Shown here piece after piece: positions 25,321 through 33,878 of a stretch of 64,000 nucleotides of DNA. The DNA lies in NCBI RefSeq assembly GCF_001428865.1, contig NZ_LMIV01000002.1, positions 628,903-692,902 of the forward strand, given 5' to 3'. The first letter of the stretch is position 1. The number at the start of each line of letters is the position of its first letter. Both the position numbers and the translations under genes were made by a program. This DNA is from Sphingomonas sp. Root241. Lineage in GTDB: Bacteria > Pseudomonadota > Alphaproteobacteria > Sphingomonadales > Sphingomonadaceae. Under the pieces are notes generated by a model, which was not told the DNA's origin, ran no database searches, and saw only the letters and a list, made by a program, of their open reading frames with translations.

Positions 25321-26061
25321 ATGGCAAACTGGTCGGATCCCCGCACGAGCGCAGCGGCCTACGCACCCGGTGCAGCGCGCGCCGATTACGATGCGGGCCT
25401 CAGGTCCTACATGCTGTCGGTCTATAACTACATGATGTCGGGCGTGCTGCTGACCGGCATCGTCGCCTTGCTCTTCGCCCAGACGGGCTGGGTGCAGGCG
25501 ATGTTCAATCCCAATGGCGGCGCCTCGGCGCTCGGCTGGATCATCACGCTATCGCCGCTGGCGGTGGTGTTCGCGATGAGCTTCGGCCAGTCGCGCATGT
25601 CCACCGGCACGCTGCAGACCCTGTTCTGGGTCTATGCCGGGCTGATGGGACTGTCGCTGTCGACGGTGTTCCTCGTCTATACCTCGACCTCGATCGCGCA
25701 GGTGTTCTTCGCCACCGCGGCGGGCTTCGGGGCACTGAGCCTCTATGGCTACACCACCAAGCGCGACCTTTCGGGGCTCGGCACCTTCCTGATCATGGGT
25801 CTGGTGGGGCTGATCGTGGCGTCGATCGCCAACATCTTCATCGGCTCGGGCACGATGAGCCTGGTGATCAGCGTGATCGGCGTGCTGATCTTCGCGGGTC
25901 TCACCGCCTATGACACGCAGAAGATCAAGAGCATCTACGCCCATGTCGCCGGCACCGACATGATCGGCAAGGTCGTGATCATGGGGGCGCTGAACCTCTA
26001 TCTCGACTTCATCAACATGTTCCTGTTCCTGCTCCGCCTGTTCGGCAGCTCGCGCAACTAA
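25321..26061 (+). CDS. Bax inhibitor-1 / YccA family membrane protein
   Basis: 246 residues, seven predicted membrane segments beginning near residue 30 (SYMLSVYNYMMSGVLLTGIVALLF). DTQKIK near residue 198 and the last helices match the BI-1/YccA family, whose bacterial members affect membrane protein quality control (YccA interacts with FtsH) or calcium leak. ATG 25321 follows GAGGAG. A strong terminator at 26085-26117 makes it monocistronic. Confidence 0.92.
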   Translation: MANWSDPRTSAAAYAPGAARADYDAGLRSYMLSVYNYMMSGVLLTGIVALLFAQTGWVQAMFNPNGGASALGWIITLSPLAVVFAMSFGQSRMSTGTLQTLFWVYAGLMGLSLSTVFLVYTSTSIAQVFFATAAGFGALSLYGYTTKRDLSGLGTFLIMGLVGLIVASIANIFIGSGTMSLVISVIGVLIFAGLTAYDTQKIKSIYAHVAGTDMIGKVVIMGALNLYLDFINMFLFLLRLFGSSRN

Positions 26062-26084
26062 ACGCGCAGGGCCAGCAAGAGACG

Positions 26085-26117
26085 AAACGGCCCGGCGGCA
26101 TCCCGCCGGGCCGTTTT
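26085..26117 (+). terminator. Intrinsic terminator after the Bax-inhibitor-1 gene
   Basis: AAACGGCCCGGCGG pairs with CCGCCGGGCCGTTT and runs into TTTT. Confidence 0.9.
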
Positions 26118-26142
26118 CGTATGCGGCATGTTTCTCCGTTCG

Positions 26143-26168
26143 GGAACGCGACTCGGGCGACGGTTGTT
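26143..26168 (+). promoter_or_regulatory. EcfG-type stress promoter candidate
   Basis: GGAAC (26143-26147), 17 bases, then TGTT (26165-26168). The alphaproteobacterial EcfG consensus is GGAAC-N16/17-CGTT, so there is one mismatch in the -10. The next gene starts 30 bases downstream. Confidence 0.5.
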
Positions 26169-26198
26169 ACAGTCGGGCAACGCTCAGGAGAGTGAATC

Positions 26199-26552
26199 AT
26201 GGACGCGAACCCGATCGACCCGGCGATGGACAAGATGTCGGTGGCACCGGGACCCGACAGCGAGGAAGCCGCAGAGCGCCCGGCTCCCGTGAGATCGGCC
26301 GACGCCGGCACCGACGAATCGATTGCCCGCAGACTGGAGCGCAATCCCGAAAGCAAGGAGGCGCGGCTCGACCGGGCACTCGACGAATCGATGGACGCGT
26401 CGGACCCGCCCGCATCGACCCAGCCGGTGCACAGCCATTCGCTGCCCGAAAGCTCGGGCTATGACGAAAAGGCCGAGGAGAAGCTCGCTGCGGGCCCCGC
26501 GGGAACGAAGGGCATCATCGGCAAGGTGATGCACAAGCTCGGCCTCGACTGA
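26199..26552 (+). CDS. Small acidic hypothetical protein, probable stress gene
   Basis: 117 residues, strongly acidic and disordered in composition (DANPIDPAMDKMSVAPGPDSEEAAERP...LDESMDASDPPASTQPVHSHS) with a short helical end (GTKGIIGKVMHKLGLD). AGGAGA precedes the ATG. The upstream EcfG-like promoter (26143-26168) suggests induction in the general stress response. Similar short DESMDASDPP proteins are frequent in sphingomonads; no function is known to me. Confidence 0.7.
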   Translation: MDANPIDPAMDKMSVAPGPDSEEAAERPAPVRSADAGTDESIARRLERNPESKEARLDRALDESMDASDPPASTQPVHSHSLPESSGYDEKAEEKLAAGPAGTKGIIGKVMHKLGLD

Positions 26553-26610
26553 GGAAACAGGCCGTTGAGGCGCCCTAGCTTTGGCTGACCGGGGCCCCGA
26601 CCCTCTCTTC

Positions 26611-26715
26611 GTCATCCCCGCGAAAGCGGGGACCCATCTCCGACATCGTCCACGAGCGCGCCGGTGCATTTGGCCGCTCGATCGGGAGATGGGCCCCCGC
26701 TTTCGCGGGGGTGAC
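26611..26715. repeat. Family B repeat (copy B3, reverse)
   Basis: Full-length element with the same terminal arms as B1, but the central marker reads GAGCGCGCCGGTGCATTTGGC, the reverse complement of that in B1 and B2. Confidence 0.9.
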
Positions 26716-26756
26716 GGGTTTTTGAGCGTGGGTACGCACCGCCGGGAGCGGGCGTA

Positions 26757-27707
26757 ATGGGAGCGTCCCCGGCCTCAGGCTGGCGCGCCAACATCGTCCT
26801 CTACGCCGCGCTGGCGGCCAATCTCGGGATCGCCGTCGCCAAGTTCGTCGCGGCGGCGATCACCGGTTCCTCCTCGATGCTCACCGAGGGCGTGCACAGC
26901 CTCGTCGACAGCGGCAACCAGGGGCTTCTGCTCTACGGACAGCGCCGCGCGAAGCGGCCGCCCGACCCCGAGCACCCGTTCGGCTATGGCCGCGAGCTCT
27001 ATTTCTGGGCGTTCGTCGTCGCGATCCTGATCTTCGGGCTCGGCGCCGGCGTCTCGGTCTACGAAGGCTGGAAGCACATCGCCCAGCCCGAGCATCTGCG
27101 CGATCCGCTGGTCAATTACATCGTGCTGGGCGTGGCGATGCTGCTGGAGGGAACCAGCTGGGCAATCGCGCTCAAGGAGTTCGCCGCGAGCAAAGGCGAG
27201 ATGGGCTGGTGGGAGGCTGTGCGCGAATCCAAGGACCCGGCAGGGTTCATCGTGCTGTTCGAGGATTCGGCGGCGCTCGCCGGGCTGGTAGTGGCGGGCG
27301 CAGGCGTCTGGGCGAGCCATGCATGGAGCGATCCACGCATCGACGGCGCCGCCTCGATCGCGATCGGCTGCATCCTTGCCACGGTGGCGGTCCTGCTCGC
27401 GCGCGAGGCCAAGGGACTGTTGATCGGCGAGCGCGCCAATCCGGAAGTCGTCGAATGCGTGCGGGCGATCGTCGGACGGCAGCCGGGGATCGTCCGCATC
27501 AACCATGTTCGCACGATCCACACCGCGCCCGACCGCATCTTCGTCGCGATCAGCGCCGATTTCGAGGACCATATTACGATGGGCGCGGGGGAAACGCTGA
27601 TCGAGACGATCGAGCACGAATTGAAGGCGGCGCTGCCGATGCTGTCGTCAATCTACATCCGGCCGGAGAAGGCAGAGGATGCGCCGCAGGTGGCGGCGGT
27701 GGGATGA
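26757..27707 (+). CDS. Cation diffusion facilitator family transporter
   Basis: 316 residues with about six membrane helices and a cytoplasmic C-terminal domain. EGVHSLVDSGNQGLLLYG (TM2, near 42-59) supplies the H-x-x-x-D-type metal site; in TM5 the partner reads FEDSAALAG, with E-D in place of the usual H-x-x-x-D, which can alter metal selectivity. The TM3 start PDPEHPFGYGRELYFWAFV is family-typical. The C-terminal domain has VEHELKAALP. It exports a divalent metal such as zinc, iron or manganese from the cytoplasm; which one is not clear. GGGAGCGGG precedes the ATG. Confidence 0.9.
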   Translation: MGASPASGWRANIVLYAALAANLGIAVAKFVAAAITGSSSMLTEGVHSLVDSGNQGLLLYGQRRAKRPPDPEHPFGYGRELYFWAFVVAILIFGLGAGVSVYEGWKHIAQPEHLRDPLVNYIVLGVAMLLEGTSWAIALKEFAASKGEMGWWEAVRESKDPAGFIVLFEDSAALAGLVVAGAGVWASHAWSDPRIDGAASIAIGCILATVAVLLAREAKGLLIGERANPEVVECVRAIVGRQPGIVRINHVRTIHTAPDRIFVAISADFEDHITMGAGETLIETIEHELKAALPMLSSIYIRPEKAEDAPQVAAVG

Positions 27708-27711
27708 GCGA

Positions 27712-27951
27712 TCAGCCCTGGCGCAGCGTGGGGCGGTGGCAGGGATGGTCCTCGAGGCTCGCGCGCAGGGCTCCCGCGGCGTCCGCCTCGTCGATGGCGC
27801 GCAGCAGATCTTCGAACTTGCCGTCATCGGAGACCGGGAAGCAACGCTTGAAGCCGCTCCCCAGTCGCTCGAGGTCGCGATCCGTAAGCAACCCGACTGC
27901 GATGATATGCTCCTGCGCCAATACCCACACTCCGGCGAACTCGTGCGGCAT
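27712..27951 (-). CDS. Small hypothetical protein
   Basis: 79 residues, MPHEFAGVWVLAQEHIIAVGLLTDRDLERLGSGFKRCFPVSDDGKFEDLLRAIDEADA. The amphipathic composition and lack of low complexity support a real protein, but no ribosome-binding site is obvious and the family is unknown to me. It is convergent with the cation transporter, with only 4 bases between stops. Confidence 0.6.
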   Translation of the reverse strand: MPHEFAGVWVLAQEHIIAVGLLTDRDLERLGSGFKRCFPVSDDGKFEDLLRAIDEADAAGALRASLEDHPCHRPTLRQG

Positions 27952-27992
27952 TAACGAGGATTAAGCCGGTTTGTGCCAACGGCTTGTCGATT

Positions 27993-29303
27993 TTAGCGTT
28001 TCAATATGTCGAGCGCGGCCGCGGTCATCGCTTCAGTGGCGGTGCCGATCACGGCCTCGGCCTCGGGCGCCCAGAACGGGCTGTGGAGCGAGGGGAGCGG
28101 TTCCTTGCCCGCCTGCGCGGCATCCCACTTCGCTTTTGGCACCCCGCCGACCCAGAAGATCATGCTCTGGATCGACTTGTCGGCGAGGTAGAAGCGGCCG
28201 AAATCCTCGCCGCCCATCACCGCGGGAGTCTCGACCACGCGGTCCTTGCCGAAGCGGCCGGTCCACAGCGCCTGGAGGCGGCCGGTGAGCGGTTCGGTGT
28301 TGAAGGTCGAGGGCGTGCCTTCGTTGCGGATCGTGACCACCGGCATGCGGTCTTCGGGGATGCCCGCGGCGATCGCTTCGCCCTTGGCGATGCGCGCGAT
28401 GCCGTCGAGCAATTTCTTGCGGACCTCCGGCGTGTAGCTGCGCACCGTCAGCAGCATCGTCACTTCCTTGCCGATGATGTTGTGGGTCGAGCCGCCATGG
28501 ATCGCGCCTACGGTGACGACGGCGGCATCCTGCGGATCGATCTCGCGGCTGACCAGCGTCTGGAGCGTCGTGACGATCCGCGCGGCGAGGATGATCGGAT
28601 CGCGCGTGGTCTGCGGATAGGCGCCGTGGCCGCCGACGCCCGAGACCTTGATGTCGACCGAATCGACATTGGCGAGCGCATAGCCCGAACGCACGCCGAT
28701 CGTGCCCGCCGGAAGCGCGGCGGCGTCGTGGAAAGCGAGCGCGAATTGCGGCTTGGGAAAGCGCGTGAACAGCCCGTCCTCGAGCATCATCCGCGCGCCC
28801 ATGCCGCGCTCCTCGGCGGGCTGGGCGATCATCACCAGCGTGCCCTTCCACTGGCTTTTCATCGCCGCGAGATTGCGCAGCGTGCCGATCCACGAGGCCA
28901 TGTGCGTATCGTGGCCGCAGGCGTGCATCACGCCGGTCTCGATACCCTCGTCATTGGTGGTGCGGACCTTCGAGGCGAAGGGGAGGCCGGTGTCCTCGGT
29001 GACGGGGAGGCCGTCCATGTCGGCGCGGATCAGCAGGATCGGGCCGGCGCCGTTCTTGAGCACCGCGACGACACCGGTGCCGCCGACCTTCTCGGTGACT
29101 TCATATCCGGCCTTCCGCGCCTCGGCGGCCAGCTTGGCGGCGGTCCGGATCTCGTGGAGGCTGAGCTCGGGATTGGCGTGGAAATCGCGATAGAAGTCCA
29201 TCAGCTGGGGAAGCGCGGCCTGCGTGGCCTGATGCACCGGATCTGCGGCGTTGGCGGGCGTGGCGAGAGTCATGGCTAGGGCTGCCGTGAGGAGAGTGCG
29301 CAT
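27993..29303 (-). CDS. Exported M20 family amidohydrolase (hippurate hydrolase-like)
   Basis: 436 residues. The start at 29303 (MRTLLTAALAMTLATPANA, a signal peptide) is chosen over 29423, although no good ribosome-binding site is visible. Family motifs: ADMDGLPVTEDTGLPFAS, MHACGHDTHMA (metal-binding cysteine and histidines), AQPAEERGMGARMMLEDG (catalytic glutamate) and a dimerisation domain with GVGGHGAYPQTTRDPI. The final AVMGGEDFGRFY supplies the last histidine-equivalent region. It cleaves N-acyl amino acids or related amides in the periplasm. The substrate is unknown. Confidence 0.9.
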   Translation of the reverse strand: MRTLLTAALAMTLATPANAADPVHQATQAALPQLMDFYRDFHANPELSLHEIRTAAKLAAEARKAGYEVTEKVGGTGVVAVLKNGAGPILLIRADMDGLPVTEDTGLPFASKVRTTNDEGIETGVMHACGHDTHMASWIGTLRNLAAMKSQWKGTLVMIAQPAEERGMGARMMLEDGLFTRFPKPQFALAFHDAAALPAGTIGVRSGYALANVDSVDIKVSGVGGHGAYPQTTRDPIILAARIVTTLQTLVSREIDPQDAAVVTVGAIHGGSTHNIIGKEVTMLLTVRSYTPEVRKKLLDGIARIAKGEAIAAGIPEDRMPVVTIRNEGTPSTFNTEPLTGRLQALWTGRFGKDRVVETPAVMGGEDFGRFYLADKSIQSMIFWVGGVPKAKWDAAQAGKEPLPSLHSPFWAPEAEAVIGTATEAMTAAALDILKR

Positions 29304-29350
29304 GGGCGGGAGGCTAGCAGGGGTGAGGGCGTTGTCGAGGGGGTGCGCGT

Positions 29351-29977
29351 CTAGCCCGCCGGAACCAGTTCCATCACGTCGACGATCGATTCGAAGCGCG
29401 GGCGGGGGAAGACGACGCGCCACCGCTTCGCGTCGATGCGCTCGACATAGCCGATCATGTCGCGATTGGCGTCGAGGCCGTAGCGCAGCGGCGCGGTTTC
29501 GTCGCCGAGGACGAGCGTGCCGAGGAAGACCTGGCGGTTGGCGTTGTGCGGGAAGATCAGGCCGGTGGGGCGCTGCGAGCCGTTGAGCTTGTGCAGGCTG
29601 CGGACTTCGCCTTCATCGGCGATGCGGCAGTCGAATGCGGGATAGGCCGTGAAGTCGCGCACCGCGGTGCCCACCGCGCCGAGCTTGAAGGTCCGGCAGC
29701 GATAGGCGCCCTGCGGGATCGCCGGATCGGGAAGCGCGCGATCGGGATCGAACAGCAGGGGATCGGCGGCGATGGCCTGGGGATCGACCTTGCGCGCGAG
29801 CGGCAGCGCCTCGTCCCACGCCTTGCGCCAGTCGCGCATGCGATCGCGGTCACTGGCGGTGGCCACGCTCTGCCAGCGGACATTGGTGGCCAGCGACGAG
29901 GAGGTCGCCTCGCGATAGACGCTGCAGCCCGCAAGGCCCGGCACCAGGGCAATCGCGACGGGCAGCTTCCACTTCAT
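29351..29977 (-). CDS. DUF4893 family lipoprotein
   Basis: 208 residues with a lipobox LAGC (cysteine 18). The block DRDRMRDWRKAWDEALPLAR and the later YRCRTFKLG...IGYVERIDAKRWRVVFPRPRFESIVDVMELVPA identify the DUF4893 family, which is largely restricted to sphingomonads and has no known function. Periplasmic membrane-anchored. It is upstream of the M20 amidohydrolase in the same direction. Confidence 0.85.
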   Translation of the reverse strand: MKWKLPVAIALVPGLAGCSVYREATSSSLATNVRWQSVATASDRDRMRDWRKAWDEALPLARKVDPQAIAADPLLFDPDRALPDPAIPQGAYRCRTFKLGAVGTAVRDFTAYPAFDCRIADEGEVRSLHKLNGSQRPTGLIFPHNANRQVFLGTLVLGDETAPLRYGLDANRDMIGYVERIDAKRWRVVFPRPRFESIVDVMELVPAG

Positions 29978-30007
29978 CCTAGGTCCCCTTTGCGACTCTG
30001 CGACCGC

Positions 30008-30793
30008 TTACGCCGCGGTCCAGCCGCCATCCATCGAATAGTTGGCGCCGGTGATCTGCGCGGCTTCGTCCCGGCAGAGAAAGAGCGCGAGCGCGGCAAC
30101 TTGTTCCGGCTGGACGAACTGTTTGGTCGGCTGGGCGTCGAGCAGGACGTCGTTGATCACCTGCTCGCGGGTGAGCCCGCGCGTCTTCATCGTGTCGGGG
30201 ATCTGGTTCTCGACCAGCGGAGTCCAGACATAGCCGGGCGAGATGCAGTTGACGGTGATGCCGTGCGTGGCGACTTCGAGCGCGGCGGTCTTGGTGAGGC
30301 CGGCGATGCCGTGCTTGGCAGTGACATAGGCCGATTTATTGGGGCTGGCGACGAGGCTGTGCGCCGAGGCGGTGGTGATGATCCGGCCCCATTTGCGCGC
30401 CTTCATGCCCGGAATCGCGGCGCGCATCAGGTGGAAGGTCGAGCTGAGGTTGATCGCGATGATCGCGTCCCATTTCTCGATCGGGAATTCGTCGATCGGC
30501 GCGACATGCTGGATGCCGGCGTTGGAAATCAGGATGTCGACGCTGCCGAGCTCCTTCTCCGCGCGGGCGACCATCGCGGCGATCTGGTCGGGCTTGGTCA
30601 TGTCGGCGGGATCGTAGAGTGCCTTTGCCCCGGCGGTGGCTTCGAGGGCGGCGCGTTCGGTCTCGATCGCGGCGGCGTCGCCGAAGCCGTTGATCACCAC
30701 CGATGCCCCCTCGGCGGCGAGCGCCTTGGCATAAGCGAGGCCGATCCCCGAAGTGGAGCCGGTGACGATCGCGGACTTGCCCTTGAGGAACAT
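30008..30793 (-). CDS. bdhA: 3-hydroxybutyrate dehydrogenase
   Basis: 261 residues, classical SDR. The start at 30793 has AAGGAG upstream; the frame open from 30823 extends into a palindromic repeat. TGSTSGIG near residue 13, NAG near 91, catalytic S142-Y155-K159-type motif (ASAHSLVASPNKSAYVTAKHG) and the hallmark C-terminal VWTPLVENQIPD...VLLDAQPTKQFVQPEQVA agree with NAD-dependent D-3-hydroxybutyrate dehydrogenases, which oxidise 3-hydroxybutyrate to acetoacetate in polyhydroxybutyrate and ketone-body use. It is downstream of a patatin gene in the same direction; a functional link is possible but a repeat separates them. Confidence 0.93.
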   Translation of the reverse strand: MFLKGKSAIVTGSTSGIGLAYAKALAAEGASVVINGFGDAAAIETERAALEATAGAKALYDPADMTKPDQIAAMVARAEKELGSVDILISNAGIQHVAPIDEFPIEKWDAIIAINLSSTFHLMRAAIPGMKARKWGRIITTASAHSLVASPNKSAYVTAKHGIAGLTKTAALEVATHGITVNCISPGYVWTPLVENQIPDTMKTRGLTREQVINDVLLDAQPTKQFVQPEQVAALALFLCRDEAAQITGANYSMDGGWTAA

Positions 30794-30818
30794 GGGGGAC
30801 TCCTTGCTGTTACTGACC

Positions 30819-30923
30819 GTCATCCCCGCGAAAGCGGGGACCCATCTCGTGTGTGTGCCGCAAATACCGCGGCGGTGCTTGCGGAACCTGCTGGAGATGG
30901 GCCCCCGCTTTCGCGGGGGTGAC
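30819..30923. repeat. Family B repeat (copy B4, diverged)
   Basis: Terminal arms match (GTCATCCCCGCGAAAGCGG / CCGCTTTCGCGGGGGTGAC), but the centre is diverged (GCGGCGGTGCTTGCGG), closest to the reverse orientation. It lies between the patatin and bdhA genes and extends to within 25 bases of the bdhA start. Confidence 0.85.
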
Positions 30924-30946
30924 GAAGGGGGTGGAGGTGAGATCTC

Positions 30947-32086
30947 TCATCGATGCGTGAGGTCGAAGGCGGCGGTCTTGCCGTCGAGGATGTTCTCGGC
31001 GACCAGCCGGGCATTGGCCATCGTCTCGGCAACCGCGGCGCGGCCGGCCTGCCAATGCTCGTGCATCGAGCGGGCGGAGAATTCGAAATCGCGCGAACCG
31101 CCTTCCCACGCATTGGCGCGGTAGATCAGCTGGACGAGGCTCAGCGGCTTCTCGTCGGCGAGGAGGCGCAAAGCGGCGACGTCGGGGTCGTCGGCGAGAT
31201 CGGCAGGAAGCTTGGCAAGCACGCGGCGGATCGCCTCGCGGTCCTTGCGCAGGCGCAGGCGCTCGTCGGAAACCTGCCGGGTGCGGCTGGAGAAGCGTAT
31301 CTCCTTTTCGCGGGCAAGCACGTCGGTGATCGTGCGCGGGAGATCGGCGGCGGCGGGGAAGAGATCGACCTGGAAGACGAGGGTGTCCTCGCATTGGCGA
31401 TCGAGGATGTGGGTTAGCGGCGTGTTCGAGACGAGGCCGCCGTCCCAGAACTGCCGCCCGTCGATCTCGATCGGGGGCAGGCCGGGCGGGAGCGCGCCCG
31501 AGGCCATGATATGGCGCGCGTCGAGCCGCTCGTCGGCGGTGTCGAAATAGCGGAAATTGCCGCTGGCGATATCGACTGCGCCGACCGAGAGGCGGACGGG
31601 TCCCTTGTTGAGCAGGTCCCAGTCGATGTGCGCGTCCAGCGTCTCGCGCAGCGGCGCACTGTCGTAGAAGCTGAGCGCGGCGGGTGTGCCGGGCGTGGCG
31701 AATGCCGGCGGGATCAGGCGCGGCTGGAAGAAGCCGGGGACGCCGCCCATCAGCACCGTCGCCGCGGCCCATTCGTGGGAAAATTCGCGCGCGGTGTCGC
31801 TCAGCGGAATCGAGAAATCGGGGAGCGCGCCGGTGACGCCTTCCCAAAAGGCCTTGATCGCCGGGAGGCGGAGTTCCGGCGGATTGCCGGCGAAGAGCGC
31901 GGCGTTGACGGCCCCAATCGAGATGCCCGCGACCCAATCGACTTCGATGCGGGCTTCGTCGAGCGCTTCGATCACGCCGCCCTGGAAGCTGCCGAGCGCG
32001 CCGCCACCCTGGAGCACCAGCGCGACGCACTCCGGCAGCGGCAGTCCGGCGACGCGGCGGCGCGGACGGGGTTCGGCATCGGCCAT
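30947..32086 (-). CDS. Patatin-like phospholipase
   Basis: 379 residues from the start at 32086 (MADAEPRPRRR); the upstream extension overlaps the divergent gene's leader and is rejected. LVLQGGGALGSFQGGV is the oxyanion-hole glycine loop, GISIG (serine 56) the nucleophile elbow, and WDGG (aspartate 215) completes the Ser-Asp dyad. A DUF3734-type C-terminal region (RFSSRTRQVSDERLRLRKDREAIRRVLAKLP) is typical of proteobacterial patatins associated with polyhydroxyalkanoate producers. It is a likely cytoplasmic or membrane-associated acyl hydrolase. Confidence 0.9.
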   Translation of the reverse strand: MADAEPRPRRRVAGLPLPECVALVLQGGGALGSFQGGVIEALDEARIEVDWVAGISIGAVNAALFAGNPPELRLPAIKAFWEGVTGALPDFSIPLSDTAREFSHEWAAATVLMGGVPGFFQPRLIPPAFATPGTPAALSFYDSAPLRETLDAHIDWDLLNKGPVRLSVGAVDIASGNFRYFDTADERLDARHIMASGALPPGLPPIEIDGRQFWDGGLVSNTPLTHILDRQCEDTLVFQVDLFPAAADLPRTITDVLAREKEIRFSSRTRQVSDERLRLRKDREAIRRVLAKLPADLADDPDVAALRLLADEKPLSLVQLIYRANAWEGGSRDFEFSARSMHEHWQAGRAAVAETMANARLVAENILDGKTAAFDLTHR

Positions 32087-32215
32087 GTGGGGGCTTTGGC
32101 CCAACGCGGAGGCGAGAGCAACATGATCCTCCCCATGCCGGGGAGGATTTTGGGTCGTGCAACGCACGTCGTTCTCGCGCATTGTTGCGGAGAGCTAACG
32201 ACGAAGGAATGGCCG

Positions 32216-33100
32216 ATGCGGCTCGACGATCTCGATCCCACCGAAAATGCGCGCGATTTCGGGTCGGGCGGCGGCGGGGGCGGCGGCGGTTTCGGACTGC
32301 TGGGGCTGCTGCCTTTGCTGCTCGGGCGCGGCATGGGCTGCGGCGGAATCGCGCTGATCGGCATCGTCGCGTTGATCTTCTTCGGCATGGGCGGCGGCGG
32401 GCTGCTGAACGGCGGCGGTGGCGGCACCCAGACCCGGCAGGGCCAGACGCAGGGCGCGCCCAAGGCATGCGACACCCAGGACGAGCTCTTCGCCTGCCGA
32501 GTGATGACGAGCACCGAGCAGGTGTGGGGCGAAGTGTTCGCGGAGCACGGCCAGCGTTACCGGCCCGCGACGATCAACTTCTTCCAGAATTCCGTGCAAT
32601 CGGCGTGCGGACAGGCGTCCTCGGCGGTCGGGCCGTTTTATTGCCCGGGCGATCAGGGCGTGTTCCTCGACACCGGCTTCTTCGAGGAACTCGACAAGCG
32701 TTTCGGCGCCAAGGGCGACTTCGCCCGTGCCTATGTCGTCGGGCACGAAGTGGGGCACCATATCCAGAATCTCGAAGGCACGTCGGCCAAGGTCAGCCAG
32801 GCACAGGGCCGCGCCTCGCGAACCGAGGGCAACAGATTGTCGGTGCTGCTCGAACTGCAGGCGGATTGCTATGCCGGCGTCTGGGCCAAGCGCAGCGGCC
32901 GGCTGGAGGCGGGCGACATCGAGGAAGGCATGGCGGCGGCGAGCGCGATCGGCGACGATACGCTGCAGCGCCAGGGGCAGGGCGAAGTGGTGCCCGACAG
33001 CTTCACCCACGGCACGTCGTCACAGCGGATGGAATGGCTGAAGCGGGGGCTGGAGAGCGGTGATCCCGCGAAGTGCGATACGTTCGCGGCGGCGGGGTGA
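32216..33100 (+). CDS. Neutral zinc metallopeptidase family protein (YpfJ-like)
   Basis: 294 residues from ATG 32216, preceded by AAGGA. A glycine-rich N-terminus, one membrane segment at about 44-58, then a periplasmic domain with the zincin motif H177-E-V-G-H181 and the downstream LLELQADCYAGVWA that supplies the third ligand. C94/C131-type cysteines (FACRVM, SACGQA, FYCPGD) could form disulfides. The YpfJ family is conserved in proteobacteria, but its physiological substrate is not known. It is divergent from the patatin gene and 31 bases before an alpha/beta hydrolase gene. Confidence 0.9.
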   Translation: MRLDDLDPTENARDFGSGGGGGGGGFGLLGLLPLLLGRGMGCGGIALIGIVALIFFGMGGGGLLNGGGGGTQTRQGQTQGAPKACDTQDELFACRVMTSTEQVWGEVFAEHGQRYRPATINFFQNSVQSACGQASSAVGPFYCPGDQGVFLDTGFFEELDKRFGAKGDFARAYVVGHEVGHHIQNLEGTSAKVSQAQGRASRTEGNRLSVLLELQADCYAGVWAKRSGRLEAGDIEEGMAAASAIGDDTLQRQGQGEVVPDSFTHGTSSQRMEWLKRGLESGDPAKCDTFAAAG

Positions 33101-33131
33101 CGGCGCTTGGCGGGGCCGCTAGGTCACCCTG

Positions 33132-33878
33132 ATGACCGACGCTCCTGACGTTCCCGAACACCCTAAACTCGCATATCGCCATACCCCCGGGCGCGGGCCG
33201 ACAGTGGTGTTCCTGTGCGGCTATGCCTCGGACATGAACGGCACCAAGGCGCTGGCGCTCGAGCAATGGGCGCAGCGAACCGGGCGGGCGTTTCTGCGCT
33301 TCGATTATGCCGGGTGCGGCGAGAGCGAAGGCGATTTCGAGGATCAGACGCTCGCTTCGTGGCGCGACGACGCGCTGCGCGTGATCGACATGGTCGTCGA
33401 GGGGCCGGTGGTGCTGGTCGGCTCGTCGATGGGCGGCTGGGTGATGCTGCTGGTCGGAAAAGAACGGCCGGGGCTGGTCGTGGGCATGGTCGGGATCGCG
33501 GCGGCGCCGGACTTTACCGACTGGGGCTATAGCGATGCGGAAAAGGCCTTGATCCTGCGCGACGGGCGGATCGAGCAGCCCAATGACTATGGCGACACGC
33601 CGACGGTCACGACGCGCGATTTCTGGGTTTCGGGCGAGGCCAACAAGATGATGACCGGGCCGATCGCCTTTGACGGTCCGGTGCGGCTGCTGCAGGGGCA
33701 GCGCGACAGCGAAGTGCCGTGGCAGCGCGCACTGACGCTCGCGGGGCTGTTCCGTTCAGACGCGGTGCAGATTGTGCTGGTCAAGGACGGCGACCACCGG
33801 CTGTCGCGCGACAATGACCTCGCGCTGATCCTCCGGTCAGTCGAGGACGTTTTATTCCTATGTTCTTCCTCCTCCTGA
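33132..33878 (+). CDS. Alpha/beta hydrolase, ABHD10-like
   Basis: 248 residues. The nucleophile elbow is GSSMGG (serine 99), the acid is probably in QGQRDSEVPW and the histidine in KDGDHRLSR. FDYAGCGESEGDF is typical of the subgroup related to mammalian ABHD10 (acyl-protein thioesterase / mycophenolic acyl-glucuronidase). No signal peptide, so cytoplasmic. Its end overlaps the next gene by 19 bases, which suggests an operon. Confidence 0.85.
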   Translation: MTDAPDVPEHPKLAYRHTPGRGPTVVFLCGYASDMNGTKALALEQWAQRTGRAFLRFDYAGCGESEGDFEDQTLASWRDDALRVIDMVVEGPVVLVGSSMGGWVMLLVGKERPGLVVGMVGIAAAPDFTDWGYSDAEKALILRDGRIEQPNDYGDTPTVTTRDFWVSGEANKMMTGPIAFDGPVRLLQGQRDSEVPWQRALTLAGLFRSDAVQIVLVKDGDHRLSRDNDLALILRSVEDVLFLCSSSS